Below are positions 18,194 through 26,343 of a stretch of DNA of 64,000 nucleotides, in pieces (position 1 is the stretch's first letter; every line of letters begins with the position of its first letter). Source of the DNA: Stenotrophomonas maltophilia (GTDB lineage Bacteria > Pseudomonadota > Gammaproteobacteria > Xanthomonadales > Xanthomonadaceae); contig NZ_CP154630.1 in assembly GCF_039555535.1 (NCBI RefSeq), positions 2,927,001-2,991,000 on the forward strand, read 5' to 3'. A model generated the notes under the pieces. The model was not told the origin of the DNA, did not search any database, and was given only the letters and a program-made list of their open reading frames with translations. The position numbers and the translations under genes are program-made.

Positions 18194-19069
18194 TTACCCC
18201 ACCTCCCCCAACAACGCCTGCAACCCCGGCAGCCATTGTTTGCCCGGGTGGCGCACCAGCCACAGGGTGCGCTGCAGGGCGGGCAGCGGGGTCTCGAGTA
18301 CGCGCAGGCGGCCGAGGGCCAAGGGTTCTTCCAGCGCGTGGCGCGAGAGGCAGGCCAGGCCGAGGCCGGCGATGGCGGCCTGCTTGATCGCTTCGGTATT
18401 GCCCAGCTGCAGGGTCTGGGCGAAGCCACGCAGGTGCGGGAGCAGCGCCTGTTCGACGGCTTCGCGGGTGCCGGAGCCGGGCTCGCGCAGCAGCCAGCGG
18501 GCAGCGCGCAGTTCGTCCAGTGACCAGCTGGCGGGGGCATCGGCGGCAGCCACGATCACCAGCGGGTCCTGCTGCCAGGCGGTCACCTGCAGGCCGCGCT
18601 CGTGGCACGGGCCTTCGATCAGGCCGGCGTCCACGTCCAGGCGCTGCACGGCAGCGACCACGCCGGCACTGTTGTCGATGCGCAGGTCGACCTCGGCCTG
18701 CGGCGCCTGGCGCAGCAGGTCGGCGATGCGCGGCGGCAACAGGTAGTTGCCGATGGTGGTACTGGCGGCCAGCACCAGCCGCAGCGGTGCGCCCTGCCCC
18801 GGGTCGCCGCCGGCGGCCAGCTGCCGCTCCAGATCGGCGGCGTTGACCAGCAGCGTGCGGGCAGGCTCCAGCAGTGCGCGGCCGTGCCCGTTCAGCGCCA
18901 GGCGGCGGCCGATGCGGTCGAACAGCGGGGTGCCGAAGTGTGCCTCCAGCTCCTGCAGGGCGGCGCTGCTGGCCGACTGAGAGAGCGCGATGGCCTGGCC
19001 AGCGGCGGTGGTGCTGCCGTGATCGGCGATGGCGACGAAGACCTGCAGCTGGCGCAGGGTCAGGCGCAT
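18194..19069 (-). CDS. LysR-family regulator (YeiE-like), divergent from yeiH
   Basis: A 291-residue transcription factor. The N-terminal winged helix-turn-helix is MRLTLRQLQVFVAIADHGST followed by AAGQAIALSQSASSAALQELE; the C-terminal co-inducer domain starts near residue 90. It is encoded back to back with a YeiH-type transporter (101 bp between starts), matching the yeiE-yeiH pair of enterobacteria, so it probably controls that gene. The divergent space is AT-rich around 19095-19120, where promoters and operator are expected. Ligand unknown. Confidence 0.88.
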   Translation of the reverse strand: MRLTLRQLQVFVAIADHGSTTAAGQAIALSQSASSAALQELEAHFGTPLFDRIGRRLALNGHGRALLEPARTLLVNAADLERQLAAGGDPGQGAPLRLVLAASTTIGNYLLPPRIADLLRQAPQAEVDLRIDNSAGVVAAVQRLDVDAGLIEGPCHERGLQVTAWQQDPLVIVAAADAPASWSLDELRAARWLLREPGSGTREAVEQALLPHLRGFAQTLQLGNTEAIKQAAIAGLGLACLSRHALEEPLALGRLRVLETPLPALQRTLWLVRHPGKQWLPGLQALLGEVG

Positions 19070-19170
19070 GGAAATTACCCGCTGGATAGGTAGGTTTCAC
19101 CCATATTATTCGTTTTACAGGTCATCGTCTCAGGCGCACGCTTGCCCCATCTCTCCAGCGCTGCCGTGCC

Positions 19171-20250
19171 ATGAACGTCCCTGCCCTCTCCCCCTGGACC
19201 CTGCCCGCCCTGCGCCAACGCTGGCAGCCGCGCCTGCCCGGCCTGCTGCTGGTCGGCCTGATCGCAGCGGCGTCGCTGTACCTGGCCGAGCTGCCGTGGC
19301 TGCAGGCACACGGCCTGAGTGCGCTGACCGTGGCCATCGTCGCCGGCATCGTGATCGGCAACACCTTCTATCCGCGGCTGGCACCGAGCAGCGCGGCCGG
19401 TGTTGGTTTCTCCAAACACTGGCTGCTGCGCGCCGGCATCGTGCTGTACGGGCTGCGCCTGACCTTCCAGGACATCGGCCATGTCGGTGTCAGCGGCGTG
19501 CTGATGGACGTACTGGTGGTTGCCAGCACCTTCGGCCTGGCCTGCTGGCTGGGCGTGCGCGTGTTCAAGATGGAACGCGAGGCGGCCATGCTGATCGGCG
19601 CCGGCAGCGCGATCTGCGGCGCCGCGGCGGTGATGGCTGCAGAACCGGTGGTGCGCGGGCGCGCAGCACAGGTCACGGTGGCTGTGTCGACGGTGGTGGT
19701 GTTCGGCACGCTGGCGATGTTCCTGTACCCGGCGCTGTATGCACTGGTGCAGTCGCACGGCTGGCTGGCGATGGACGCACGGCAGTACGGCCTGTTCACC
19801 GGTGCGACGGTGCATGAAGTAGCACAGGTGGTGGCGGCCGGCCGTGCGGTCAACGAAGCGGCGGCTGATACCGCGGTGATCACCAAGATGGTGCGGGTGA
19901 TGCTGCTGGCGCCGTTCCTGATCGCGCTGTCGCTATGGCTGGCACGTGGGGGCAAGGCCAGCGCCGACGGCAGCAAGGCGCGCATCGTGGTGCCGTGGTT
20001 CGCGTTCGGTTTCGTGGCGGTGGCCGGTTTCAACTCGCTGCACCTGCTACCGGCTGGCCTGCAGGCGGGGCTGGTGCAGCTGGATACCGTGCTGCTGGCG
20101 ATGGCGATGGCTGCGCTGGGTCTGACCACCCACGTCTCGGCGCTGCGCCAGGCGGGCCTGAAGCCGCTGCTGCTGGCGCTGATCCTGTTCGCCTGGCTGC
20201 TGTTCGGTGGCCTGGTGATTCATCAGGGCGTGCTGGCGGTGCTGGGCTGA
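19171..20250 (+). CDS. yeiH: YeiH-family inner-membrane protein (putative sulfate exporter family)
   Basis: A 359-residue polytopic membrane protein with about ten hydrophobic segments, among them LLLVGLIAAASLYLAELPWL, GLSALTVAIVAGIVIGNTFY and AVSTVVVFGTLAMFLYPALY. The conserved family stretch GSAICGAAAVMAAEPVVRGR lies in the middle, followed by TGATVHEVAQVVAAGRAV. The family (UPF0324) is annotated as putative sulfate exporters, but direct transport data are few. The divergent LysR gene is its likely regulator. A SMAG pair follows 12 bp after the stop. Confidence 0.88.
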   Translation: MNVPALSPWTLPALRQRWQPRLPGLLLVGLIAAASLYLAELPWLQAHGLSALTVAIVAGIVIGNTFYPRLAPSSAAGVGFSKHWLLRAGIVLYGLRLTFQDIGHVGVSGVLMDVLVVASTFGLACWLGVRVFKMEREAAMLIGAGSAICGAAAVMAAEPVVRGRAAQVTVAVSTVVVFGTLAMFLYPALYALVQSHGWLAMDARQYGLFTGATVHEVAQVVAAGRAVNEAAADTAVITKMVRVMLLAPFLIALSLWLARGGKASADGSKARIVVPWFAFGFVAVAGFNSLHLLPAGLQAGLVQLDTVLLAMAMAALGLTTHVSALRQAGLKPLLLALILFAWLLFGGLVIHQGVLAVLG

Positions 20251-20262
20251 GTCTACCCCCGA

Positions 20263-20324
20263 TGTAGAGCCGAGCCGACGCTCGGCTTCAGAGGTGAAGC
20301 AGCCGAGCATCGGCTCGGCTCTAC
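20263..20324. repeat. SMAG inverted pair
   Basis: GTAGAGCCGAGCCGACGCTC at 20263 and its inverted partner ending CTCTAC at 20324. The two can also pair with each other into one long stem, between yeiH and dbpA. Confidence 0.85.
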
Positions 20325-20363
20325 AAAGGGCAGCCGCGCGCGACCAGACGGGTACAATGCGCC

Positions 20364-21740
20364 ATGACTGACTTCTCGACCCTGCCGCTGAGCCCGGCCC
20401 TGCAGCCCGGCCTGGATGCCCTCGGCTACACCACCCTCACCCCCGTGCAGGCGCAGAGCCTGCCGGCCATCCTGGATGGCCGCGATGTGATCGCACAGGC
20501 GCCGACCGGCAGCGGCAAGACCGCCGCCTTCGGCCTGGGCCTGCTGCAGTCCATCGACCCCAGCCTGATCCGCGTGCAGGCGCTGGTGCTGTGCCCGACC
20601 CGCGAACTGGCCGACCAGGTCGGCAAGCAGATCCGCAAGCTGGCCACCGGCATTCCCAACCTGAAGCTGTTGCTGCTGGTCGGTGGCGTGCCGCTGGGCC
20701 CGCAGCTGGCATCGCTGGAAGGCCATGACCCGCACGTGGTGGTCGGTACGCCCGGCCGCGTGCAGGAGCTGGCACGCAAGCGCGCGCTGAATCTTGGCGC
20801 GGTGCGCACGCTGGTGCTGGACGAGGCCGACCGCATGCTCGACATGGGCTTCGAGGAGCCGATCCGCGAGATCGCCGGCCGCACCCACAAGGACCGCCAG
20901 AGCCTGCTGTTCTCGGCCACCTTCCCCGACAGCATCCGCGCCATGGCGCGTGACCTGCTGCGCGAGGCGGTGGAAGTGACCGTGGAAGGCGCCGACCAGG
21001 CACCCGCGATCCGCCACATGTTCTGCGAGGTGGAACCGGCACACCGGCAGAAGGCATTGGCCGGCCTGCTGCTGAAGTACACGCCGGAATCGGCGGTGGT
21101 GTTCTGCAACACCCGCAAGGACGTGGACGAAGTAGCCAACTCGCTGCAGCAGTTCGGCTTCTCCGCGCTCGCCCTGCATGGCGACATGGAGCAGCGCGAT
21201 CGCGAGGAGGTGCTGCTGTTGCTGGCCAACCGCAGCTGCAACGTGCTGGTCGCCAGCGACGTGGCCGCGCGCGGCCTGGACGTGGAAGAGCTGGCCGCGG
21301 TGATCAACTACGAGCTGCCGACCGACGTGGAGAGCTACCAGCACCGCGTGGGCCGTACCGGCCGTGCCGGTGCCAGCGGCCTTGCGATCAGCCTGGTGGC
21401 CGGCCGCGAAAAGACCCGCGCCGAAGCCATCGAAGCGCAGATGGCGCAACCGCTGGATTGGCAGAAGACGCCGCTGGCGACCGCGCGCCCGGCCGAGCTG
21501 CCGCAGGCCGCGATGCGCACGCTGCGCATCGACGGTGGCAAGACCGACAAGCTGCGCCCGGGCGACATTCTCGGTGCACTGACCGGCGACGCCGGCCTGT
21601 CGAGCAAGTTCATCGGCAAGATCGCGATCTTCCCGACCCGTTCCTACGTGGCGATCGCCCGTGAGCAGGTCAACAAGGCCGTGGCCAAGCTGGAAGCCGG
21701 CAAGATCAAGGGCCGTCGCTTCCGCGTGCGGATGATGTGA
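20364..21740 (+). CDS. dbpA: ATP-dependent RNA helicase DbpA
   Basis: DEAD-box helicase that acts on 23S rRNA helix 92 during 50S assembly. The 458-residue protein has all motifs: Q motif (TTLTPVQAQSLPAI), AQAPTGSGKTAAF, PTRELADQV, TPGRV, VLDEADRML, SATF, and the second domain with VASDVAARGLDVEEL and HRVGRTGRAG. The C-terminal ~75 residues (LRPGDILGALTGDAGLSSKF, then IGKIAIF and FRVRMM) are the DbpA-type RNA-recognition domain that gives rRNA specificity. Length matches DbpA. Stands alone between a SMAG pair and palindromes. Confidence 0.95.
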   Translation: MTDFSTLPLSPALQPGLDALGYTTLTPVQAQSLPAILDGRDVIAQAPTGSGKTAAFGLGLLQSIDPSLIRVQALVLCPTRELADQVGKQIRKLATGIPNLKLLLLVGGVPLGPQLASLEGHDPHVVVGTPGRVQELARKRALNLGAVRTLVLDEADRMLDMGFEEPIREIAGRTHKDRQSLLFSATFPDSIRAMARDLLREAVEVTVEGADQAPAIRHMFCEVEPAHRQKALAGLLLKYTPESAVVFCNTRKDVDEVANSLQQFGFSALALHGDMEQRDREEVLLLLANRSCNVLVASDVAARGLDVEELAAVINYELPTDVESYQHRVGRTGRAGASGLAISLVAGREKTRAEAIEAQMAQPLDWQKTPLATARPAELPQAAMRTLRIDGGKTDKLRPGDILGALTGDAGLSSKFIGKIAIFPTRSYVAIAREQVNKAVAKLEAGKIKGRRFRVRMM

Positions 21741-21749
21741 TTGACGCAG

Positions 21750-21822
21750 CGTTGCCAACCACGGTTGGCAACGACCGGCTCCCGGCCATTCGCTCTGGCA
21801 GGTGCCAACCTTGGTTGGCACC
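21750..21822. repeat. two palindromes with GCCAAC arms
   Basis: 21750-21773 (arms CGTTGCCAACC/GGTTGGCAACG) and 21801-21822 (arms GGTGCCAACC/GGTTGGCACC with the ACCTTGGT core) lie between the convergent dbpA and apt genes. They are variants of the ACCTTGGT palindrome family and may terminate both transcripts. Confidence 0.7.
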
Positions 21823-21832
21823 CATCCTACGG

Positions 21833-22369
21833 TCAGAACACCAGTTCGGTGTGCAGCGGCAGATCCGCTTCCCAGCGCGCACGGCCGCCGAGGCCATCGA
21901 GCTCGACCAGTACGCCGGCACCCACCACCTCTACACCCAGGCGACGCACCAGCGACAGCGCGGCGACCAGCGTGCCGCCGGTGGCCAGCACGTCGTCGAT
22001 GATCGCGACGCGGGCACCGGCCGGCAGCGCATCGACGTGCACCTCGATGCAGTCGCTGCGGTATTCCAGCGTGTACTCCTCGCGCAGCACCTGGCCCGGC
22101 AGCTTGCCCGGCTTGCGCACCGGCACGAAGCCTACGCCCAGTTCCAGCGCCATCGCGGCGCCGAGGATGAAGCCACGCGATTCGATGCCGACCACCGCGT
22201 CCAGCTTCTGGTCGCGCCAGCAGTCGGCCATCGCGGTGATGGCACCGCGGAAGTCCTCGCCGTGGGCGAGCAGCGGCATGATGTCCTTGAAGAGGATGCC
22301 GGGCTTGGGGAAGTCGGCGATGTCGCGCAGGCGGGAGGCCCACTGCGGAGCGACGAGGGCGTCGGTCAT
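21833..22369 (-). CDS. apt: adenine phosphoribosyltransferase
   Basis: Purine salvage: adenine + PRPP to AMP + PPi. The 178-residue protein begins [20 protein letters not shown] and carries [39 protein letters not shown] and the PRPP-binding motif [20 protein letters not shown] 22369 is preferred because it matches family length; an in-frame ATG at 22396 would add nine residues. Neither has a strong Shine-Dalgarno. Divergent from selO across a composite repeat element. Confidence 0.93.
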   Translation of the reverse strand: MTDALVAPQWASRLRDIADFPKPGILFKDIMPLLAHGEDFRGAITAMADCWRDQKLDAVVGIESRGFILGAAMALELGVGFVPVRKPGKLPGQVLREEYTLEYRSDCIEVHVDALPAGARVAIIDDVLATGGTLVAALSLVRRLGVEVVGAGVLVELDGLGGRARWEADLPLHTELVF

Positions 22370-22439
22370 GTCACGTTGGCTATCTGATGGCGGCATAGGG
22401 TACCTGTTCCGGGCGCCGGCTGCCTGTTGGGGGTGTTCG

Positions 22440-22852
22440 GCCGGGCTGCGCCCGGCACCTGCAGAGGCCACGGCACAAGCAAAAGCGAAAGCAAAAGCCG
22501 TATTCCGAGGGATGGCGGGGTGGGCCCGCCTTCGATAGTTTCCTGCGATCTGTCGGAACGGCTCGTGGGGTCAGATCCGTTTTCCGCAGGAAAACGGATC
22601 TGACCCCATTCTCGTATAACGATATCTGACAGATGTGTCGACCAAGGTCGACACCTACCCACAGCAGCGGGAATCTGTCGGAGGTGGGGCGGTGTCGGAG
22701 TGCGGGGTGTCAGCCGCATGGATGCGGCTGCCAAGCCCCCAGGGATGGGTTTACGGCGTCCCCGCACTCCGACACTGCCCCGCCAAACCACGGAATCCAG
22801 CCTTTGCTCTGGCTGTTGACCTGGCCTCTGCGGGTGCAGGGCGCAGCCCTGC
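22440..22852. repeat. composite nested inverted-repeat element (413 bp, one arm collapsed)
   Basis: Bounded by terminal hairpins GCCGGGCTGCGCCCGGC (22440-22456) and GCAGGGCGCAGCCCTGC (22836-22852). The right half has an intact stem-loop: 25-bp arms 22683-22707 and 22760-22784 with two G-T pairs, around a 52-nt loop. In the left half the matching stem-loop is reduced to GGCGGGGTGGGCCCGCC near 22513, with loop and most of both arms lost. The middle carries the 41-nt GGGGTCAGA palindrome and an ACCTTGGT palindrome (22635-22659). No gene is seen between apt and selO. Confidence 0.8.
22567..22607. repeat. 41-nt GGGGTCAGA palindrome
   Basis: Perfect 17-nt arms (GGGGTCAGATCCGTTTT and its complement) around a 7-nt CCGCAGG loop, inside the composite element. 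Two more copies of identical geometry lie at 51429 and 63036. Confidence 0.9.
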
Positions 22853-22864
22853 CGAAACCCACCC

Positions 22865-24430
22865 TCAGGAACTGCAGGACAGCATCGAGCAGCCGGCGCG
22901 GTTATCGGCCCATGCAGGGCGCTTGCCTGCGAAGTGCTCGAGCCCCGGGCGCTCGGTGTACGGGTCGCGCAGTACGTCCTGCAATGCATGAACACCGCCG
23001 AGATCCCCCTGCTCGGCGCGATCGATGGCCTCCTGCGCCAGCCAGTTGCGCAGCACGTACAGCGGATTGGCCGCGGCCATCTTCGCCGTGCGTTCACTGG
23101 CCGACAGCGTATCCATGCGCAGCCGCGCCGCGTAGTCCTGGAGCCACTGCTGCAACGATGCCTGCACCGACTGCTGGCGCGCCTCGTCGTAGTACACCGC
23201 GTCCAGCCGGCCCACATCGGGCGACGCTGGATCAACGCGCATCAGCGCGCGCCAGGCCAGCGTCATGTCCATGCTGCCGTCCTGCATCAACTGCTGCCAG
23301 CGCAGGTAGAGCTGCAGGTCCTCATCATCGGCCGCAGCCAGGCCGAGCTTGGCCGCTGCATCGCGACGGGTGCAGGCAACGAACGTGGACTGGTACGCCG
23401 CCAATCCTGCCTGCAGCGGTTCGACATCGGCAAACAATGACGACAACGCCTGCGCCAATCGGCTCAGGTTCCAGTACGCCACCTGCGGCTGGGTACCGAA
23501 ACGATAGCGCCGGCCTTGGGCATCGGTGGTGTTCGGCGTCCAGTCCGGATCGAAGTCCTCGACCCATCCATAGGGACCGTAATCCAGCGTGAGGCCGAGC
23601 ACGGACAGGTTGTCGGTGTTCATCACGCCATGGACGAAGCCCACGCGCATCCAGTGCGCGATCATCTCGGCGGTGCGCACCGCGATCTGCGCGAACCAAT
23701 CGCCATACAGCGCTTCGCCCTGCCCTTCCAGCCCGGGGAAATCGCGGGCGATGCAGGCATCGACCAGCTGCTGCAGCAAGGCGGTTTCACCACGCGAGGC
23801 CGGCAGTTCGAAGGAACCGAAACGCAGGAACGAAGGCGATACCCGGCACACGATGGCGCCGGGCTCGGCACGCGGGTGGCCGTCGTAGAACATGTCGCGC
23901 ACCACGTCTTCGCCGGTGCCGACCAGCGACAGCGCGCGCGTGGTCGGCACGCCCAGGTGATGCATCGCTTCACTGCACAGGAACTCGCGGATGGACGAGC
24001 GCAGCACCGCGCGACCATCGGCGCCCCGCGAATACGGGGTCGGGCCGGCACCCTTCAGCTGCAGCTCCCAATGACCGCCATCCGGTGCGACCACTTCGCC
24101 CAGCGAGATCGCGCGGCCATCACCCAGCTGCCCCGCCCAGTGACCGAACTGATGGCCGCCATAGTTGGCCGCCCACGGCTGCATGCCGGGGTATAGCGCA
24201 TTGCCGCCGAATACGCGCGCGAAGCCTTCGCTCTCAACCTCAGCGGTATCGAAGCCGAGCATCGTGGCAACGTCCGGCGACCAGGCCAGCAGCGTGGGGA
24301 CTGCCACGGGCGTCGGCATCACCGGCGACCAGGCGGCGCCCAGTACTTCGCGGCGACGCGGGCCGGATTCGGGGTCACCCGGCAGGGCATTCAGCAGGCG
24401 ATTGTCGAAACGGGGGCTGTCGGTATCCAT
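22865..24430 (-). CDS. selO: protein adenylyltransferase SelO (YdiU family)
   Basis: A pseudokinase-fold enzyme that transfers AMP to Ser/Thr/Tyr of proteins and is tied to redox stress. The 521-residue protein has the conserved GGHQFGHWAGQLGDGRA, LQLKGAGPTPYSR, SIREFLCSEAMHHLGVPTTR, VGFVHGVMNTDN and TLDYGPYGWVEDFDP segments. It ends CSMLSCSS, the Cys-containing tail that corresponds to the selenocysteine end of eukaryotic SelO. ATG 24430 (MDTDSPRFDN) is chosen over the upstream extension to 24466. A glutathione S-transferase gene lies directly upstream on the same strand, consistent with a redox context. Confidence 0.93.
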   Translation of the reverse strand: MDTDSPRFDNRLLNALPGDPESGPRRREVLGAAWSPVMPTPVAVPTLLAWSPDVATMLGFDTAEVESEGFARVFGGNALYPGMQPWAANYGGHQFGHWAGQLGDGRAISLGEVVAPDGGHWELQLKGAGPTPYSRGADGRAVLRSSIREFLCSEAMHHLGVPTTRALSLVGTGEDVVRDMFYDGHPRAEPGAIVCRVSPSFLRFGSFELPASRGETALLQQLVDACIARDFPGLEGQGEALYGDWFAQIAVRTAEMIAHWMRVGFVHGVMNTDNLSVLGLTLDYGPYGWVEDFDPDWTPNTTDAQGRRYRFGTQPQVAYWNLSRLAQALSSLFADVEPLQAGLAAYQSTFVACTRRDAAAKLGLAAADDEDLQLYLRWQQLMQDGSMDMTLAWRALMRVDPASPDVGRLDAVYYDEARQQSVQASLQQWLQDYAARLRMDTLSASERTAKMAAANPLYVLRNWLAQEAIDRAEQGDLGGVHALQDVLRDPYTERPGLEHFAGKRPAWADNRAGCSMLSCSS

Positions 24431-24462
24431 GGGGTTGAAGATGGGGGCGACCGCCGCCCGCC

Positions 24463-25152
24463 TCAATTGCCGCTGAGCGCCTGCAGATGCCCGCCATGTG
24501 CTTCGGCGCGCTGATAGGCCGGGCGCTCGCTGATGCGCTTGAGGAAATCGCGTAGCGCCGGCTTGTCATCCAGGCCACCACCACGGGCGGCGGCAGCCTG
24601 GATCGGGAAGCTCATCTGGATGTCGGCCGCGCTGAACCGCTCACCCGCGAACCAAGGGCTTTCGGCCAGGCGGCGCTCCATCCAGTCCAGGTGCAGGCGC
24701 CTTTGCGGGCCAATGAAGCCACGCTCGGCCTTGTCCGCGATGCTGCGCGCGATCGGGCGCGCAAAGAACGGCATCGGCGCGTTGCGGATGCGGCCCATCA
24801 CCAGGGTCAGCAGTAGCGGCGGCATCGCCGAGCCTTCGGCGTAGTGCAGCCAATAGCGGTAGGCGATGCGCTCGGCGCCATCGGCCGGCGTCGGTGACGG
24901 CGACAGCTGGCGCTGGGTGTCGTAACGGTCGGCGAGGTAATCCAGGATTGCGCCGGACTCGGCCAGCACCAGTTCGCCATCCTGCAGCACCGGCGACTTG
25001 CCGAGCGGATGCACGTTGCGAAGCTCCGGCGGTGCCAGCAGCGTCTTCGGATCGCGCGGATAGCGGCGCAGCTCGTAGTCCAGCCCGAGCTCCTCCAGCA
25101 TCCACAGCACGCGCAGGGAACGGGAGTTTTCCAGGTGGTGGACGATGCGCAT
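24463..25152 (-). CDS. glutathione S-transferase
   Basis: A 229-residue cytosolic GST. The thioredoxin-like N-terminal domain starts MRIVHHLENSRSLRVLWMLE, where the Ser of NSRS is the likely catalytic residue, and contains GKSPVLQDGELVLAESGAIL, the cis-Pro and Glu-Ser glutathione contacts. An alpha-helical C-terminal domain follows (WFAGERFSAADIQMSFPI). ATG 25152 is selected because the thioredoxin fold begins there. The stop is 32 bp from the selO start on the same strand, so the two may be co-transcribed. Substrate unknown. Confidence 0.9.
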   Translation of the reverse strand: MRIVHHLENSRSLRVLWMLEELGLDYELRRYPRDPKTLLAPPELRNVHPLGKSPVLQDGELVLAESGAILDYLADRYDTQRQLSPSPTPADGAERIAYRYWLHYAEGSAMPPLLLTLVMGRIRNAPMPFFARPIARSIADKAERGFIGPQRRLHLDWMERRLAESPWFAGERFSAADIQMSFPIQAAAARGGGLDDKPALRDFLKRISERPAYQRAEAHGGHLQALSGN

Positions 25153-25205
25153 GGGGACGATCCTTGGGGAGGCCCACATCGTACCGTGATGGCTGCATGC
25201 CCCAT

Positions 25206-25263
25206 GTAGAGTCGAGCCATGCTCGACTGTCTTTGAGAGCAGTCGAGCATGGCTCGACTCTAC
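25206..25263. repeat. SMAG inverted pair (GTCGAGC arms)
   Basis: GTAGAGTCGAGCCATGCTCG at 25206 and its mirror copy ending CGACTCTAC at 25263 make a 58-bp nested palindrome between the GST and cold-shock genes. Confidence 0.85.
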
Positions 25264-25278
25264 AGAACAGCGGGCAAC

Positions 25279-25311
25279 AAAAAACGCCGAAAGCTTTCGC
25301 TTCCGGCGTTC
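25279..25311 (-). terminator. intrinsic terminator of the cold-shock gene
   Basis: On the minus strand, arms CGCCGGAAGC and GCTTTCGGCG (one mismatch) are followed by a T run (A run at 25279-25284 on the plus strand), 26 bp past the stop. Confidence 0.85.
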
Positions 25312-25336
25312 TGGCTACCAAACGGTAGCAGACGGA

Positions 25337-25546
25337 TTAGACCGCCTGCACTTGGTCAGCCTGCATACCCTTCTGACCCTGGACGGCGATGAAGGTAACC
25401 TTCTGGCCTTCCTGCAGGGTCTTGAAGCCGGTGCCCTGGATGGCACGGAAGTGCACGAACAGGTCCGGGCCGCTTTCCGGGGTGATGAAGCCGAAGCCCT
25501 TGGCGTCGTTGAACCACTTGACGGTGCCGGTCTGACGATCAGACAT
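25337..25546 (-). CDS. cspA: cold-shock protein (CspA family)
   Basis: A 69-residue single-stranded nucleic-acid-binding OB-fold protein. RNP1 is KGFGFIT and RNP2 is LFVHF, and the start [20 protein letters not shown] is typical. The Shine-Dalgarno CAGGAG lies 9-14 bases before the ATG. The upstream space up to YaiI is about 300 bp and AT-richer than its surroundings, as expected for the long structured leaders of cold-shock mRNAs. Followed by a SMAG pair and its own terminator. Whether it is cold-induced cannot be read from the sequence. Confidence 0.93.
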   Translation of the reverse strand: MSDRQTGTVKWFNDAKGFGFITPESGPDLFVHFRAIQGTGFKTLQEGQKVTFIAVQGQKGMQADQVQAV

Positions 25547-25848
25547 TTGACTAACTCCTGAAACACATGTTGAAAAAAATCGCAGCCACCGGGTATCGGG
25601 GCCGAGACTGAGTTGCAGGCGTTGGTAAAGCGGATCGATGAGCGGATCGTGAGATCAACTGCACCAGGCCACGATTCACGGTGACCCTAGCAAACACAGT
25701 GGGTCGAACGATACGCGTGTTTTCTGCAAAAAGCGATAGCCCGGACGTTCATGGGCAAACCCTGCCCGCTAGGCGTGACAAGGCTTGGCAGCCGATCAAG
25801 CCTAACTCCGAGTCCCCATTCAGGTTTTTCCTACCCTACACTGGGTAA
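25547..25848. promoter_or_regulatory. divergent cspA/yaiI regulatory space
   Basis: About 300 bp without a gene. It should hold the cspA promoter and leader (minus strand) and the yaiI promoter (plus strand). A short palindrome GCGGATCGATGAGCGGATCG lies at 25628-25647. TACCCTACACT just before the yaiI ATG resembles a -10 so close that the yaiI mRNA might be nearly leaderless. No cold-box motif could be fixed by eye. Confidence 0.4.
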
Positions 25849-26337
25849 ATGACTGAAGCTGAAACCCAAGCTGAACCCGCCCTCCCACGCATCTGGGTGG
25901 ACGCGGACGCCTGCCCCACCGTCATTCGCGACATCCTGTTCCGGGCCGCTGAACGGGTCGGGATCGAGCTGACCCTGGTCGCCAACCAGTGGATCCGCAC
26001 CCCGCCCTCGCGCTGGCTGCGCTCGATCCAGGTGCCGCAGGGCCTGGGCGTTGCCGACAGTGCCATCGTCGAACGGGTGGCCGCCGGTGACCTGGTGGTC
26101 ACCCAGGACATCCCGCTGGCCGCACTGGTGCTGGAAAAGAAGGCCGTGGCGCTGAACCCGCGCGGCCAGCTGTACACGCCGAACAACATGGCCGAGCGGC
26201 TGTCGATGCGCAATTTCATGGAGGAGCTGCGCGGCGCCGGGGTACAGACCGGGGGACCGCCCCCGCTGGGGCCGCGCGACCGGCAGCTGTTCGCCGCCGA
26301 GCTGGACCGCTGGCTGGCGCGGTGCCCGGCTCGCTGA
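25849..26337 (+). CDS. yaiI: YaiI/YqxD family protein (DUF188)
   Basis: A 162-residue cytoplasmic protein of the UPF0178 family. It begins with an acidic, PIN-like metal-binding pattern ([20 protein letters not shown]), has [20 protein letters not shown] with DIPLA (second acidic cluster), and the family end [19 protein letters not shown] nuclease-type activity is suspected from the PIN-like fold but not established. No clear Shine-Dalgarno precedes the ATG. Convergent with the next gene, with 6 bp between stops. Confidence 0.88.
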   Translation: MTEAETQAEPALPRIWVDADACPTVIRDILFRAAERVGIELTLVANQWIRTPPSRWLRSIQVPQGLGVADSAIVERVAAGDLVVTQDIPLAALVLEKKAVALNPRGQLYTPNNMAERLSMRNFMEELRGAGVQTGGPPPLGPRDRQLFAAELDRWLARCPAR

Positions 26338-26343
26338 ACAGAG

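Noticed and set aside
17805..19100. A very long open frame on the minus strand continuing upstream of uup through the LysR gene
   Set aside because: It is a stop-free shadow in GC-rich DNA; it crosses a repeat element and the LysR gene, and Uup similarity starts at 17804.
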